This document shows positions 8,719-17,230 of a DNA stretch of 64,000 nt, in pieces. The position numbers were made by a program, and so were the translations under genes. The DNA is taken from NCBI GenBank assembly GCA_963773585.1, contig CAVZBR010000006.1:248001-312000 (forward strand), written 5' to 3'. The notes beneath the pieces were generated by a model. The model did no database searches. It was not told where the DNA came from and worked only from the letters and a program-made list of their open reading frames with translations. The stretch comes from CAVXJN01 sp963773585 (GTDB taxonomy: Bacteria; Pseudomonadota; Gammaproteobacteria; JASBUN01). How positions within the stretch are numbered: position 1 is the first letter of the stretch; each line of letters begins with the position of its first letter.

Positions 8719-10020
8719 ATGAAACGCATCGTCATCGCCGATGATCTGACGGGCGCGAACAATGTCGGCGTGCTGCTCACCAAACAAGGACTCTCGACCG
8801 TCGTAGTTACCCATGAATCGCCGACGTTTCCGGGCGCGTGCGATGTGTTGTGCGTCGATACCGACAGCCGCTATGTGCCAGCGGGCGAAGCTGCGCGGCG
8901 CGTGCAACAGGTCGTAGAGAGAGGGATCGCCCAAGGCACACGTCTGTTCTGTAACCGCGTGGATAACCTGCTGCGGGGAAATATCGGTGCGGAAACCACG
9001 GGGATATTGCGCGTCTTGGGACCGGACGCATTGGCGCTGGTGGTTCCCGCATTTCCAGCGCTGAAGCGGCATGTTATCGAAGGGCATCTGCAGGTGGATG
9101 GCACGCCTGTACATCAACACCCGATCGCCGCAAACGATCCTCTGTCTCCTGTGCGCCATTCGCGGATCGCTGACATCCTCGGCGCGCAATTCGATGGCAC
9201 GATCGCCGAAATCGGGGCCCTCGCGGTAACGCAAGGTCCAGACGCGCTCGCACAGGAACTCGAACAACTGGCAGCGTCAGGATGCCGCGCCGTGGTGATC
9301 GACGCCAGCACCGATGAGCATCTGGTCACCATCGCCCGCGCCATGACCCTGCTCACCAGACCTTGTGTGCCCGTAGACCCGGGCCCCCTCACGGCAACCT
9401 ATCTGCGGTTGTATCGCGAACAGCATAAGCCGTCCCGCGGAAACACGATTCTGGTGTCGGTCGGCAGCGTCACGTCGCTATCCCTGCGTCAGGTGGCGCA
9501 TCTGCTTGCACAGGCGAACATCGAGCCGGTGCGTTTGGATGCGCATGCATTGCTGGGCACTGCAGATGACGCGCAAAACGCGATACAAGCGGCGGTGCGC
9601 GGATGCTTGCAGCAATTGCAGAGCGCTCCATCCACAATTGTGCTCACCACCCATCAGACCGATCATCGCTCCATCGATTTGGAGCGCCTGGCGAGCGAAC
9701 GCCGGAGTTCGCCCCAGCAACTGGCCAAGCGCATCAGCGACGGCCTTGCCAAAGCGACGTTCGATACGATTCGTGAAAGCCAGGGCCGAATCGGCGGATG
9801 CTATAGCAGCGGGGGCGACCTGACCGCGTCTCTGTTCAAAACTTCCAAAGCAGAGGCCATCAAGATCCTGGGCGACGTCGTCCCCCTGACCGCCTACGTG
9901 GAATTGATCGGCGGCCTTCTGCACGGGCTTCGCATGGTCACCAAAGGCGGTTCGATTGGCGACGAAACGACGTTGTCCGAATGCGTGGGGTTTCTTCGAA
10001 ATGCGCTGGAAAACGCCTAG
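8719..10020 (+). CDS. Four-carbon acid sugar kinase family protein (DUF1537; OtnK/DtnK-like)
   Basis: 433 residues, normal for the family. The N-terminal domain begins IVIADDLTGANNVGVLL, the DUF1537 signature for sugar-acid binding. The C-terminal nucleotide-binding domain carries SVGSVTS, GGDLTASLF and the Gly-rich VTKGGSIGD end. Characterised members phosphorylate tetronates or 2-keto-tetronates with ATP. Here the gene follows an aldolase and a HAD phosphatase, and no transporter or dehydrogenase is adjacent, so the substrate may be produced inside the cell. A hairpin at 10029-10062 follows it. Confidence 0.85.
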   Translation: MKRIVIADDLTGANNVGVLLTKQGLSTVVVTHESPTFPGACDVLCVDTDSRYVPAGEAARRVQQVVERGIAQGTRLFCNRVDNLLRGNIGAETTGILRVLGPDALALVVPAFPALKRHVIEGHLQVDGTPVHQHPIAANDPLSPVRHSRIADILGAQFDGTIAEIGALAVTQGPDALAQELEQLAASGCRAVVIDASTDEHLVTIARAMTLLTRPCVPVDPGPLTATYLRLYREQHKPSRGNTILVSVGSVTSLSLRQVAHLLAQANIEPVRLDAHALLGTADDAQNAIQAAVRGCLQQLQSAPSTIVLTTHQTDHRSIDLERLASERRSSPQQLAKRISDGLAKATFDTIRESQGRIGGCYSSGGDLTASLFKTSKAEAIKILGDVVPLTAYVELIGGLLHGLRMVTKGGSIGDETTLSECVGFLRNALENA

Positions 10021-10028
10021 CACCAGGA

Positions 10029-10062
10029 CTGCGGCTTCCATTGGCGCAATGGAAGTCCGCAG
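10029..10062. terminator. Bidirectional hairpin between convergent genes
   Basis: Inverted repeat CTGCGGcTTCCATTG / CAATGGAAgtCCGCAG around a GCG loop, placed between the kinase stop (10020) and the stop of the convergent pseudo-aldolase (10100). No clear T-run follows on either strand, so it is a terminator candidate by position and stem strength rather than a textbook intrinsic terminator. Confidence 0.5.
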
Positions 10063-10099
10063 ATGAGGTTATCGAGCGGCGGAGCTGGGCTCGCCCTTT

Positions 10100-11347
10100 T
10101 CAGTTGCTGCTGCGCGCTGCCTGGGATGCGCGCAGATTACGGCTTTCCGGTGCGTATACACCACTTGCGACCCAGGATGCGACGCCTGCATCGGCGCGGC
10201 CGCGTTGCAGTTGCCTCAGACGTTGCTTCGTGAACTCCACAAACACCGGGTGTTCAGAGTAGCTGTCGACGACTGCAGAATGGCAAAAGCTCACCATCCA
10301 GCTGCATTGACAGGCGCCCTCTTCGCGCACCACCGTTCCAGAACAAACCTGGCGTACACCGGGTATCGCGCCGAGCACCCGCCGTCCCTCGGCGAGCACT
10401 TCCTCGATCGCCGAGTCATCCAGACCGCCGCCTACGTCATGGCGTACGACCTGCTCCACGGGGGTCCAGCGTCTGCATTGCGCCAGAACTTCCGCGGCCC
10501 GCCCGGCCGCTCCCCATAACCGCAGGCAACGCTCGGTGTCACGATCCACGGCATCCTGTACCGCGCGCATGGCAGTAATGTAGTGGTCCTTGGCGTTGCC
10601 CTTGACGCAGGCACGCAACTGCTCAACGGCGGCATCGGCGAGCCCTGTGTAATAGCCGATCTTGGCGACGCCATTCGCGATCAACCGCTGATACTGGCTA
10701 TCATTGAGGCCCGTGCCTCCGTAAATCGTCAATGGAATCCGCAGCGCCTCGTTGATCTGTTTCAGGCGTTGCCAATTCAGCTTGGGCTTCGCCTTGGTGC
10801 GCCCGCGCACGGTACCCACCGCCACAGCAAGGAAATCCACTCCGGTCCTGTCCACGTAACCGCGCGCCTCCGCCACCCCGGTGCACGCCGGGACGCTCGA
10901 ACCGCGCTGCACATCGTCGCTCCCGGCTGCCGGCACTACCCCGAGAGATCCTTCCACGGGCACGCCGCAATGCTTGGCCATCGCGACCGCCTCGCGCGTG
11001 ATGTCGATATTTTCGCCCAAGCCCCGCTCGGAGGCATCGATCATCACCCCGTTGCAGCCGCCATTGATAGCGCGTGCTGCGGACTGAACTTCGCGGGCAT
11101 GGTGAAAGTGGATTGCCACAGGCACCGAGGCACGCTGGGCGGCGCGCTCGACCGCCGACATCAACAGATCGAAATCAAAAGCATCGGAACGCGTATCGTC
11201 CAGGCTCAAGATCACCGGCGCCCGGCAGCGCTCCGCCGCGGCGACAATCCCCTGTAATACTTCCAAATTGGCCAATTCGAAAGCCCCTACAGCATAATTG
11301 TGCGCGTAGGCGTGATCGACCATATCTTTCATGTTTACCAGCGGCAT
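10100..11347 (-). CDS. Catalytically degenerate class II aldolase fused to a C-terminal Dabb domain
   Basis: 415 residues from ATG 11347, preceded by GGGGGAG; the frame extends further upstream without a good start. Residues 1-310 align to the intact aldolase at 7092. The catalytic Asp82 is His (HFHHARE), Glu134 is Ser, zinc ligand His181 is Arg (GTVRGR) and zinc ligand His209 is Tyr (IYGGTGL). Only His83 and the Gly-rich phosphate loops (YGGTGL, GAAGRA) remain. From about residue 320 a Dabb (stress-responsive A/B barrel) domain follows: VEQVVRHDVGGG, DDSAIEEVLAEGRR, GAIPGVRQVCSG, EHPVFVEFTK. Normal zinc aldolase chemistry looks impossible, so a sugar-phosphate sensor, scaffold or new reaction is more likely. 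It is divergent from cbbR with a CbbR-type box between them. Confidence 0.8.
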   Translation of the reverse strand: MPLVNMKDMVDHAYAHNYAVGAFELANLEVLQGIVAAAERCRAPVILSLDDTRSDAFDFDLLMSAVERAAQRASVPVAIHFHHAREVQSAARAINGGCNGVMIDASERGLGENIDITREAVAMAKHCGVPVEGSLGVVPAAGSDDVQRGSSVPACTGVAEARGYVDRTGVDFLAVAVGTVRGRTKAKPKLNWQRLKQINEALRIPLTIYGGTGLNDSQYQRLIANGVAKIGYYTGLADAAVEQLRACVKGNAKDHYITAMRAVQDAVDRDTERCLRLWGAAGRAAEVLAQCRRWTPVEQVVRHDVGGGLDDSAIEEVLAEGRRVLGAIPGVRQVCSGTVVREEGACQCSWMVSFCHSAVVDSYSEHPVFVEFTKQRLRQLQRGRADAGVASWVASGVYAPESRNLRASQAARSSN

Positions 11348-11519
11348 TGCGAACTCCCCCCGGACGCGGCCGTATCGCCGCATCCGGAGCCCGTGTGGCC
11401 ACCTGCGGCGATCGCAGACCTTGGCGGTCAGCATTCAGGTTGAATCAAAGAGTCGATGAGTCGGAGTTCCCGACTCCGCTCGTGATGATGTTGAGTCTAG
11501 GGCGAGCTTCTGATAAATT

Positions 11520-11563
11520 ACAGTTTAAGTTTTTAAACTGTTCGTTTACGAATGCTTTAACAA
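11520..11563. promoter_or_regulatory. CbbR operator-like box (copy 1)
   Basis: AT-rich 44-bp element starting ACAGTTTAAGTTTTTAAAC and ending CGAATGCTTTAACAA, set between the pseudo-aldolase (start 11347) and cbbR (start 11597). It contains repeated TTTA/TTAA half-sites in the T-N11-A pattern bound by LysR-type CbbR proteins. Two near copies lie in front of cbbL at 28871 and 28969 in the same orientation relative to the leftward gene. Expected to bind CbbR, controlling the aldolase-like gene and cbbR itself. Confidence 0.75.
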
Positions 11564-11596
11564 CGATTATCATTTAATACGCGGCTCTCTAATATA

Positions 11597-12511
11597 ATGT
11601 CCGTTCGCAGCGCAACCCTTCATCAGCTCAGAATTTTTGACGTGCTCGTGCAGCACATGAGCATCACCCGCACTGCGGAGGCGCTGCACTTGACGCCGCC
11701 GGCTGTTTCCATCCAGGTGAAACAATTGGCCGAGGCCGCGGGCCAGCCGTTGATCGAACAGGTTGGGAAGAAACTCTACCTCACCGCCGCGGGCGAGGTC
11801 GTCGCCTCAGCCTGCCGCGACGTTGCGGCGCGCATGGAGCGGCTCGGTCAGGAATTGGCTGCGATCCAGGGGCTGGAGAAGGGCACGCTCGCCGTTTCCA
11901 TCCTCACGACGGCGAAATACTTTGTGCCGCAGCTGCTGGGCGAATTGAGTGCGAAGCATACCGGGATCGAGGTTTCGCTTTTTGTGGGTAACCGCAAAGC
12001 GATTCTCGACCGCCTCGCCCACAACCAAGACGACTTGTATATCCTCGGCCAACCTCCCGAGAACCTGGGCGTGGTGTCCATTCCCTTCGCGCCGAATCCC
12101 TTGGTCGCCATCGCCCATCCGGAACATCCCCTGGCGGCAAAGAAAAACATCTCACCCAAGCGCTTGGCCCAGGAACCGTTCATCGCCCGTGAGCTCGGCT
12201 CCGGTACCCGGCTGGGGTGCGAGGCCTTTTTTCAACGTCATGGCACGGCGCCCCGCGTGCGCATGGAACTGGGCAGCAACGAAGCCATCAAACAGACGGT
12301 CGCCGGTAAACTGGGTATCTCGATCGTCGCCAAGATCACCGTGAACGGGGAGATCGAGCGCGGCAATCTCGTCATCCTGGACGTCAAAGGTTTGCCGCTG
12401 GAACGAAATTGGTATCTGGCCTATCCCGAGAACAAGATCCTGGCGCCGGCTGCAAAAGCATTCAAAGAGTTTTTGATGTCCAAGCAAATGAACCAAGACG
12501 CTTCGGCCTAA
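11597..12511 (+). CDS. cbbR: CbbR, LysR-type regulator of CO2 fixation genes
   Basis: 304 residues. N-terminal helix-turn-helix (TLHQLRIFDVL ... TRTAEALHLTPPAVSIQVKQL) and a C-terminal periplasmic-binding-type effector domain, typical of CbbR and its close relatives. Its place beside a CbbR-like box and next to the end of the carboxysome operon supports the name. The ATG at 11597 overlaps a TATAAT-like sequence and has no Shine-Dalgarno, so translation may be weak or leaderless. The 3' end overlaps the convergent Nudix gene by 4 bp. It probably activates cbbL and the pseudo-aldolase when NADPH, RuBP or similar metabolites signal carbon demand. Confidence 0.85.
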   Translation: MSVRSATLHQLRIFDVLVQHMSITRTAEALHLTPPAVSIQVKQLAEAAGQPLIEQVGKKLYLTAAGEVVASACRDVAARMERLGQELAAIQGLEKGTLAVSILTTAKYFVPQLLGELSAKHTGIEVSLFVGNRKAILDRLAHNQDDLYILGQPPENLGVVSIPFAPNPLVAIAHPEHPLAAKKNISPKRLAQEPFIARELGSGTRLGCEAFFQRHGTAPRVRMELGSNEAIKQTVAGKLGISIVAKITVNGEIERGNLVILDVKGLPLERNWYLAYPENKILAPAAKAFKEFLMSKQMNQDASA

Positions 12512-13068
12512 TTCGCGCGCGGCCGCAACCGCCGGGTTTTTTCCACCATGCGAAAGGTCGAGCGATTGTTATTGAATCGCGACACTTGGCCGAGCGGCAC
12601 CCATCTCACGTCGTGGGATTCGTCGTTGCCTGGAACCGCAAGCCGGTCATCGATTTCCACCAGGAAGCGAACGTCGATGTGTTCGTGCTCCGGGCCGCGG
12701 TGACTGGCCGGAATACGGTGTATATCCAGATCGAACACGCGACCATCGACCAGGCGGATGTGTTCCGGGTCGATGCCGCTCTCTTCGGCTGTTTCGCGCA
12801 GTGCCACGGCTATGATATCGGCTTCACCGTCGGCATGCCCTCCCGGTTGGAACCATTGATCGTGCTTGCGATGATGCATCAGGAGTACGTGCGAACGATC
12901 CGGGTTCACCACCCAAGCTGAGCCCGTGACATGTCCCGGCCAAAGATCACAGTGAAAGCAATCCGGATGCGACTCAACGAAGGTCCGCGCCCGGACGATA
13001 TAGGCGGACTCCTCCATGAACCGGCTGCGGTGGCGATCCAGCAAAGCAAGAAGTTCCTGACGATGCAT
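12508..13068 (-). CDS. Nudix hydrolase at the end of the carboxysome operon
   Basis: 186 residues from ATG 13068; the longer frame upstream belongs to overlapping csoS1D. The Nudix box is intact: G-GHADG-E, then RETAEESGI, matching Gx5Ex7REUxEExGU. Nudix enzymes cleave nucleoside diphosphates linked to another group; the substrate here is unknown. It starts 4 bp after the csoS1D stop, so it is translationally linked to carboxysome genes. A role in removing a damaged nucleotide or controlling a ligand of the adjacent CPII protein is conceivable but unproven. Confidence 0.82.
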   Translation of the reverse strand: MHRQELLALLDRHRSRFMEESAYIVRARTFVESHPDCFHCDLWPGHVTGSAWVVNPDRSHVLLMHHRKHDQWFQPGGHADGEADIIAVALRETAEESGIDPEHIRLVDGRVFDLDIHRIPASHRGPEHEHIDVRFLVEIDDRLAVPGNDESHDVRWVPLGQVSRFNNNRSTFRMVEKTRRLRPRAN

Positions 13069-13072
13069 GAGC

Positions 13073-13687
13073 TCACGTCCCCGATGGATTCTTAACGGCC
13101 GCGATCGCCGCAGCCGCCGCCTCGTCCACATCCGCTTCCCGTCCAGACAGCGTGAGGCGCCCATAAGCACCCACCGCACGCACATCGATGAGCGTGATGT
13201 TGGCGGCCTTTTCTGCTTGGTTGGCGGCGTAGACAATGTAGCCGGCGGGCTCGGTTTCCAGAATGAACATGCTCTGTTCGGGTAGAATCATCGACCCGCG
13301 ACGGTTCTGGCGGTTGATCAACACCGTGTGATCGGGCGTCATACCGCGAATGACTTCCTGCCAGGCAATCTGGCATGGCTGGCGGTCGCGCACCTGGGCG
13401 CCCAGGCGCTGGAGTATTACCGCACCGGCTTCCTGCACGTCACTCTGGTCCCGGTGGTGAATCACCATCGAACCATACGCCCGCTCCACCACCTGCTGCG
13501 CCAGATGGACCCGCGTCGCCTTCAACGCGATGTCTGTCAGGCGATGAATCGCCATGCCCGGAGACACTTCCACCCACAGGCAGGAGTCACCAGGCACGGG
13601 CAGAAAGCCCTGCGAAACCGTGGCCATGTACTCGGCGAGCTGCGGCTGCAACGAGTCGATATAAACGTATGTTCGAAGCTCTATCAT
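13073..13687 (-). CDS. csoS1D: CsoS1D, tandem-BMC carboxysome shell protein
   Basis: 204 residues with two BMC folds. The first begins RTYVYIDSLQPQLAEYMATV and carries FLPVPGDSCLWVEV; the second has EPAGYIVYAANQAEKAANI and ends RLTLSGREADVDEAAAAA. This is the trimeric, double-stacked shell pore (BMC-T) thought to gate larger metabolites such as RuBP. As in other alpha-carboxysome systems, it sits apart from the core shell genes, downstream of the DAB genes. Start ATG 13687. The segment between it and the CPII gene contains a stable hairpin. Confidence 0.92.
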   Translation of the reverse strand: MIELRTYVYIDSLQPQLAEYMATVSQGFLPVPGDSCLWVEVSPGMAIHRLTDIALKATRVHLAQQVVERAYGSMVIHHRDQSDVQEAGAVILQRLGAQVRDRQPCQIAWQEVIRGMTPDHTVLINRQNRRGSMILPEQSMFILETEPAGYIVYAANQAEKAANITLIDVRAVGAYGRLTLSGREADVDEAAAAAIAAVKNPSGT

Positions 13688-13744
13688 CTAATAAACTGCT
13701 ACGCCCGCATTTCGGCGCACTCTTGGTTGCTTGTGCTTGACTAA

Positions 13745-13766
13745 CTCGGCCGCGCACGCGGCCGAG
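13745..13766 (-). promoter_or_regulatory. Intercistronic hairpin between CPII and csoS1D
   Basis: Perfect inverted repeat with 10-bp arms CTCGGCCGCG and CGCGGCCGAG around two bases. No T-run follows in the leftward direction. It may be a processing or stability element that sets csoS1D and Nudix levels below the rest of the operon, or a weak attenuator. Confidence 0.55.
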
Positions 13767-13781
13767 ATTGTGCGAGGCAAA

Positions 13782-14108
13782 TCAGTCCCGGAATTTCACC
13801 AATCGGGTGATTTGAATATCGGAAATGAATACGACCCCGGAGTGTTCGTTAAAGAACGGCGCAAGTCCTTCCAATATCGGATTGACCAGGTCTTCCGGCG
13901 CGGCGGCGATAATCATAATCAGGACATCGTCCTCATTGAACATGAGGTGGCCTTCGCGGAACCCGTGGCTGCCTTTGCCCGACAAATTGTTGATGATCGT
14001 GTAACCCTTGACGCCGGCACGATCCAGAATGTCGGTGGCGAATCCCTGATGCTCGCCGGCGAGAATGATCTCAAGCTTTTTCATCGGACTGAAATTCAGA
14101 TTCTTCAT
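13782..14108 (-). CDS. CPII-like PII-family signalling protein linked to DIC uptake
   Basis: 108 residues (an internal start at 14084 would give MKKLEIILAGEH and 100 residues). Ferredoxin-like PII fold: MKKLEIILAGEHQGFATDILDRAG, a T-loop region around NLSGKGSHGFREG, and LIMIIAAAPEDLVNPILEGL. It resembles the carboxysome-associated PII proteins (CPII of Thiomonas, SbtB relatives) that bind adenine nucleotides and respond to bicarbonate. The ATG overlaps the dabA stop by 4 bp (ATGA), indicating coupled translation. Likely target: the DabA/DabB complex or another DIC step. Confidence 0.85.
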   Translation of the reverse strand: MKNLNFSPMKKLEIILAGEHQGFATDILDRAGVKGYTIINNLSGKGSHGFREGHLMFNEDDVLIMIIAAAPEDLVNPILEGLAPFFNEHSGVVFISDIQITRLVKFRD

Positions 14109-17100
14109 GACGCGCTAATCTCCTCAATCAATGCCTGTTCGGGCGCACCAGCAAAACGGCGCCGGCTCCATTGACCATCCTCGTATACGTTCACCGTACC
14201 CTCCTCGGGGTCGATGATCAGCAGCCGTATCCAGCTGTTGCGTACCAGGGTCTTCACGGCGGCCACGTTTTCAATGGCGCGCCAGGCATGCTCGAACGGC
14301 GCCTCGATCACCGTAATGAGTCGCAGCGGTTCATGATAGGGACGTCCATTGTCGAGCACGGTCTGTGCCGGCAGGCCGGTGCGCAGATCGCTGAGATTGC
14401 CGCTCATGACGCCGAAGCGGCCGGCTACGTTGTGATAGACCTTGCTGCCGCTGCCGAAGCGCTCATTGTCGACCGTGGAAAAATAGTGCTCCATATTGAT
14501 CCACTGGCCGACTACAAGCGGACCGGTAAGTATGTTTTCCAGCAACCGGCGCTTTCGATCCACGCGGTAGTCGTATGAATGTAGAAAAGCCCGCCCCTCC
14601 AACGAAGAGGAACGAGTCAATGCGCGGCGTCCAATGATGAAATACGCGTTACCCGCCAACCCCCACTCCGGTCGCACCTGAGACCAATCCATGGCATTGC
14701 GCTGCGCATACTTGAATGCCTCACTCGGTCCCATGTCACTTCCGTTCGCATCGATCTGCAGCGTAGGCATCCGCTCCTGGGTGCATAAACGGGACGAGGC
14801 CCGTAAACCCTTGCGCAAGCGATCCATATACAGCACATGAGAGGGCGGCATGCGGTCCAAGTCGAACAACTGCAAGTCGTCGGTGGTCGTGTTGTGTAGC
14901 GCCGGCACGAACCAGGTGTCGTCCGGAATCTCGACGCGCTGTTCACGAAGCCGCGCACGCACCCCCGGCTTATTGGCCATTTGCGCCAACGCCCGGGCAT
15001 TCGTCAGACCATGGTTGCCCCCACAGGCGCCGCAATCGAGCGCGGACTCGTAGGGGTTATTCTCCGAGACGCTGCCGTGCCCTACCAGAAGCACGAAACG
15101 GGAAAAATTGTTTGTCAGTCCGATTGCCCGCAACGCCTGACTGACGAAGCCCACTTGTTCGTCGAGACTGAAACCCAGGCGCGCGAGGCGCTCCATTTGC
15201 ATCTGCGCAAACGATGGATCGATTCGATATACCCGACGCAGACGTTCGATGAAAGCCTGTTCCGCGCGCGCATCCAGCGATTGGGAACGCGTCAGTTCCG
15301 GCGCGCCTTTGCGATTTCCCATAGCCGCTTCGCGCAATTCTCGCACCAAGGCGTCGCTGATACTTTCCGCTTCAAGCCCGAATTCCTGCTCGACGGCCTT
15401 GACGATCACGGCCCTTTGTACCGCACGCAAGATGGAATCCGCTTGTTCGCGACTGAGCTTGTCCAACAACAGATGGGTTTGGGGTTTGCTTGTATACAGT
15501 CGCTGCCGCCAGGCATTGTATTGCTGCGGGATGAGCGTCTTGCCGACCATATCCAGGCCGAACAACAATCCGATGGCCTCAACGGTTACGAAAGGTGTAA
15601 GAACAGACTCCTTCAGCTCGTGGACCACTTTTTCGAGAAAGGTCATCGCTGCGACATCAGTTTTGCTTTCCGAAACCGCCATTTCCAACACTAGATTCTT
15701 CGGCGTCAGCAGCACCGGGCAAAGATTGACTTCGCTACCTTTCCCCAGTTCTATGAAACTCACCGGAACGCCGAAGAAGCCTGCGATCCCGAACGTTTGG
15801 TAATCGCCCACGTGTTCCAAGTGTCGACGGATACGCTCGGACCGGGTATCGATGCAAAACAGGGCCTGGGCGAAAGGACGTTTTTCATGTTGAGTCGCCG
15901 TATCGACACTGACACCTTTCAACAAGCTGTCCATCGCGTGCTGCTCCATGGACTTCAGCCAGAGCATCCCCTCGCGTTGTTCGAATTCGAGCAAGGTATC
16001 CAACAAACTGCCCAGCCCGTCTTCGGAAATTTGTTGCAGCACGTCGGACTGGTTTGCTTTGCGCGCCAACTCCGTCAATCGCTGCGCTTGTTGCTTGGCT
16101 TCATGGGCGCGTTTCGCAACAATGTACTCGGCAAACAGGCGCTCGATTTTCTTCCTACGGCCGCCAGCCAATGTTTGCTCCACGCGCGCAGCCAGCGGCG
16201 GTAGTACGGAGCCGCTGTAGAGCTCGTGACGAAGATACATTTCTTGGGGGCGTTGCTCGATGGCGCGGAGCACTTCGCTCGCCGAGGCAGCCATGCCTTT
16301 CCGGCCGCGTTCACTCAATAACGCGAGAGCGAGCGTCAGACGCACCGCCATGAAATCCACCAAATCCGCCGGATAACGCTGCGCCCAGTAGTAGTGCCGC
16401 GCGTTGGCACGCCAGCGGATAAAGCCTGCCCAACCATGGAGTCGAGCGAGTTCGCAGGTGAAGTAACTCACCCACTTGTCCGTGGGCACTCCGAGAGTTT
16501 CCATGACATGGGCGATAACGCCTTCGGGGCTCGGGTCGTCGCCGATTACGCGATTGATGTGCAGCCCGCGCAGATACAAGCGTCCGTTGTGGCTGGCGAC
16601 ATTGCGCCACGCGTCGAAGAACCCTCGCTCGCGACCGGGCATGCCCCATACCGACTGGCCCTCATCAAAGAAGTCCAGGCAGCTCTTGATGACCAGTTCG
16701 TCGAGTTCCGCGCCGATTTCCGTACCGTAGAGCGTATCCACTGCCTCATATACCGGACAGGCACCCAACAGTTCGCATCGCAACGCGTCCAACACAACCT
16801 GGTCGTCGGGCGGAGATGTGTCGGGTGCTCCCCCGCGCAACGCTGCCCGAACGTCCGAAACGCGGGCGAGTTTGTTCGGCTTTGCCACCGGCCCATCGGT
16901 CTTGGTCAGCAAATCCATCAGCCAACGGTTCAACTCGACTCCCGGTACGGCCGCGCGTGCGCCTGCAAACGAGTCCACGTTGGCGGCCAATTGCGCCTGG
17001 TCGACCTTTCCCTGGGTCAGATAACGCTGATATTCGGCTCGCGGCAGAAATCCTCTGGCGCGAAACACGCCCCGGCCTTTTTCGATCGCCTCGGAAAAAG

Positions 17101-17230
17101 GCAAATGTTCCAACCCGTGCAATGGGTTGTGATGAATGAACGAGCGCATGGGCCAGAAGTACGGTATCGGCTCCCCGGCCACGTAGATCATGCTGCGAAT
17201 CTGAAGTTTTTTACCGAGCGGCAGCGTCAT
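14105..17230 (-). CDS. dabA: DabA, zinc subunit of the DAB inorganic carbon accumulation complex
   Basis: 1041 residues (DUF2309/UPF0753). The beta-carbonic-anhydrase-like zinc site is visible: Cys and Asp in ALFCIDTRSERIRRHL, His in LLVGHGSVSENNPYESA, and Cys in LDCGACGGNHG. DabA works with the membrane protein DabB to hydrate CO2 in one direction using ion flow, filling the cytosol with bicarbonate. The start is ATG 17230, overlapping the upstream stop; a longer frame upstream exists but is not needed. Full length. Confidence 0.93.
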   Translation of the reverse strand: MTLPLGKKLQIRSMIYVAGEPIPYFWPMRSFIHHNPLHGLEHLPFSEAIEKGRGVFRARGFLPRAEYQRYLTQGKVDQAQLAANVDSFAGARAAVPGVELNRWLMDLLTKTDGPVAKPNKLARVSDVRAALRGGAPDTSPPDDQVVLDALRCELLGACPVYEAVDTLYGTEIGAELDELVIKSCLDFFDEGQSVWGMPGRERGFFDAWRNVASHNGRLYLRGLHINRVIGDDPSPEGVIAHVMETLGVPTDKWVSYFTCELARLHGWAGFIRWRANARHYYWAQRYPADLVDFMAVRLTLALALLSERGRKGMAASASEVLRAIEQRPQEMYLRHELYSGSVLPPLAARVEQTLAGGRRKKIERLFAEYIVAKRAHEAKQQAQRLTELARKANQSDVLQQISEDGLGSLLDTLLEFEQREGMLWLKSMEQHAMDSLLKGVSVDTATQHEKRPFAQALFCIDTRSERIRRHLEHVGDYQTFGIAGFFGVPVSFIELGKGSEVNLCPVLLTPKNLVLEMAVSESKTDVAAMTFLEKVVHELKESVLTPFVTVEAIGLLFGLDMVGKTLIPQQYNAWRQRLYTSKPQTHLLLDKLSREQADSILRAVQRAVIVKAVEQEFGLEAESISDALVRELREAAMGNRKGAPELTRSQSLDARAEQAFIERLRRVYRIDPSFAQMQMERLARLGFSLDEQVGFVSQALRAIGLTNNFSRFVLLVGHGSVSENNPYESALDCGACGGNHGLTNARALAQMANKPGVRARLREQRVEIPDDTWFVPALHNTTTDDLQLFDLDRMPPSHVLYMDRLRKGLRASSRLCTQERMPTLQIDANGSDMGPSEAFKYAQRNAMDWSQVRPEWGLAGNAYFIIGRRALTRSSSLEGRAFLHSYDYRVDRKRRLLENILTGPLVVGQWINMEHYFSTVDNERFGSGSKVYHNVAGRFGVMSGNLSDLRTGLPAQTVLDNGRPYHEPLRLITVIEAPFEHAWRAIENVAAVKTLVRNSWIRLLIIDPEEGTVNVYEDGQWSRRRFAGAPEQALIEEISAS

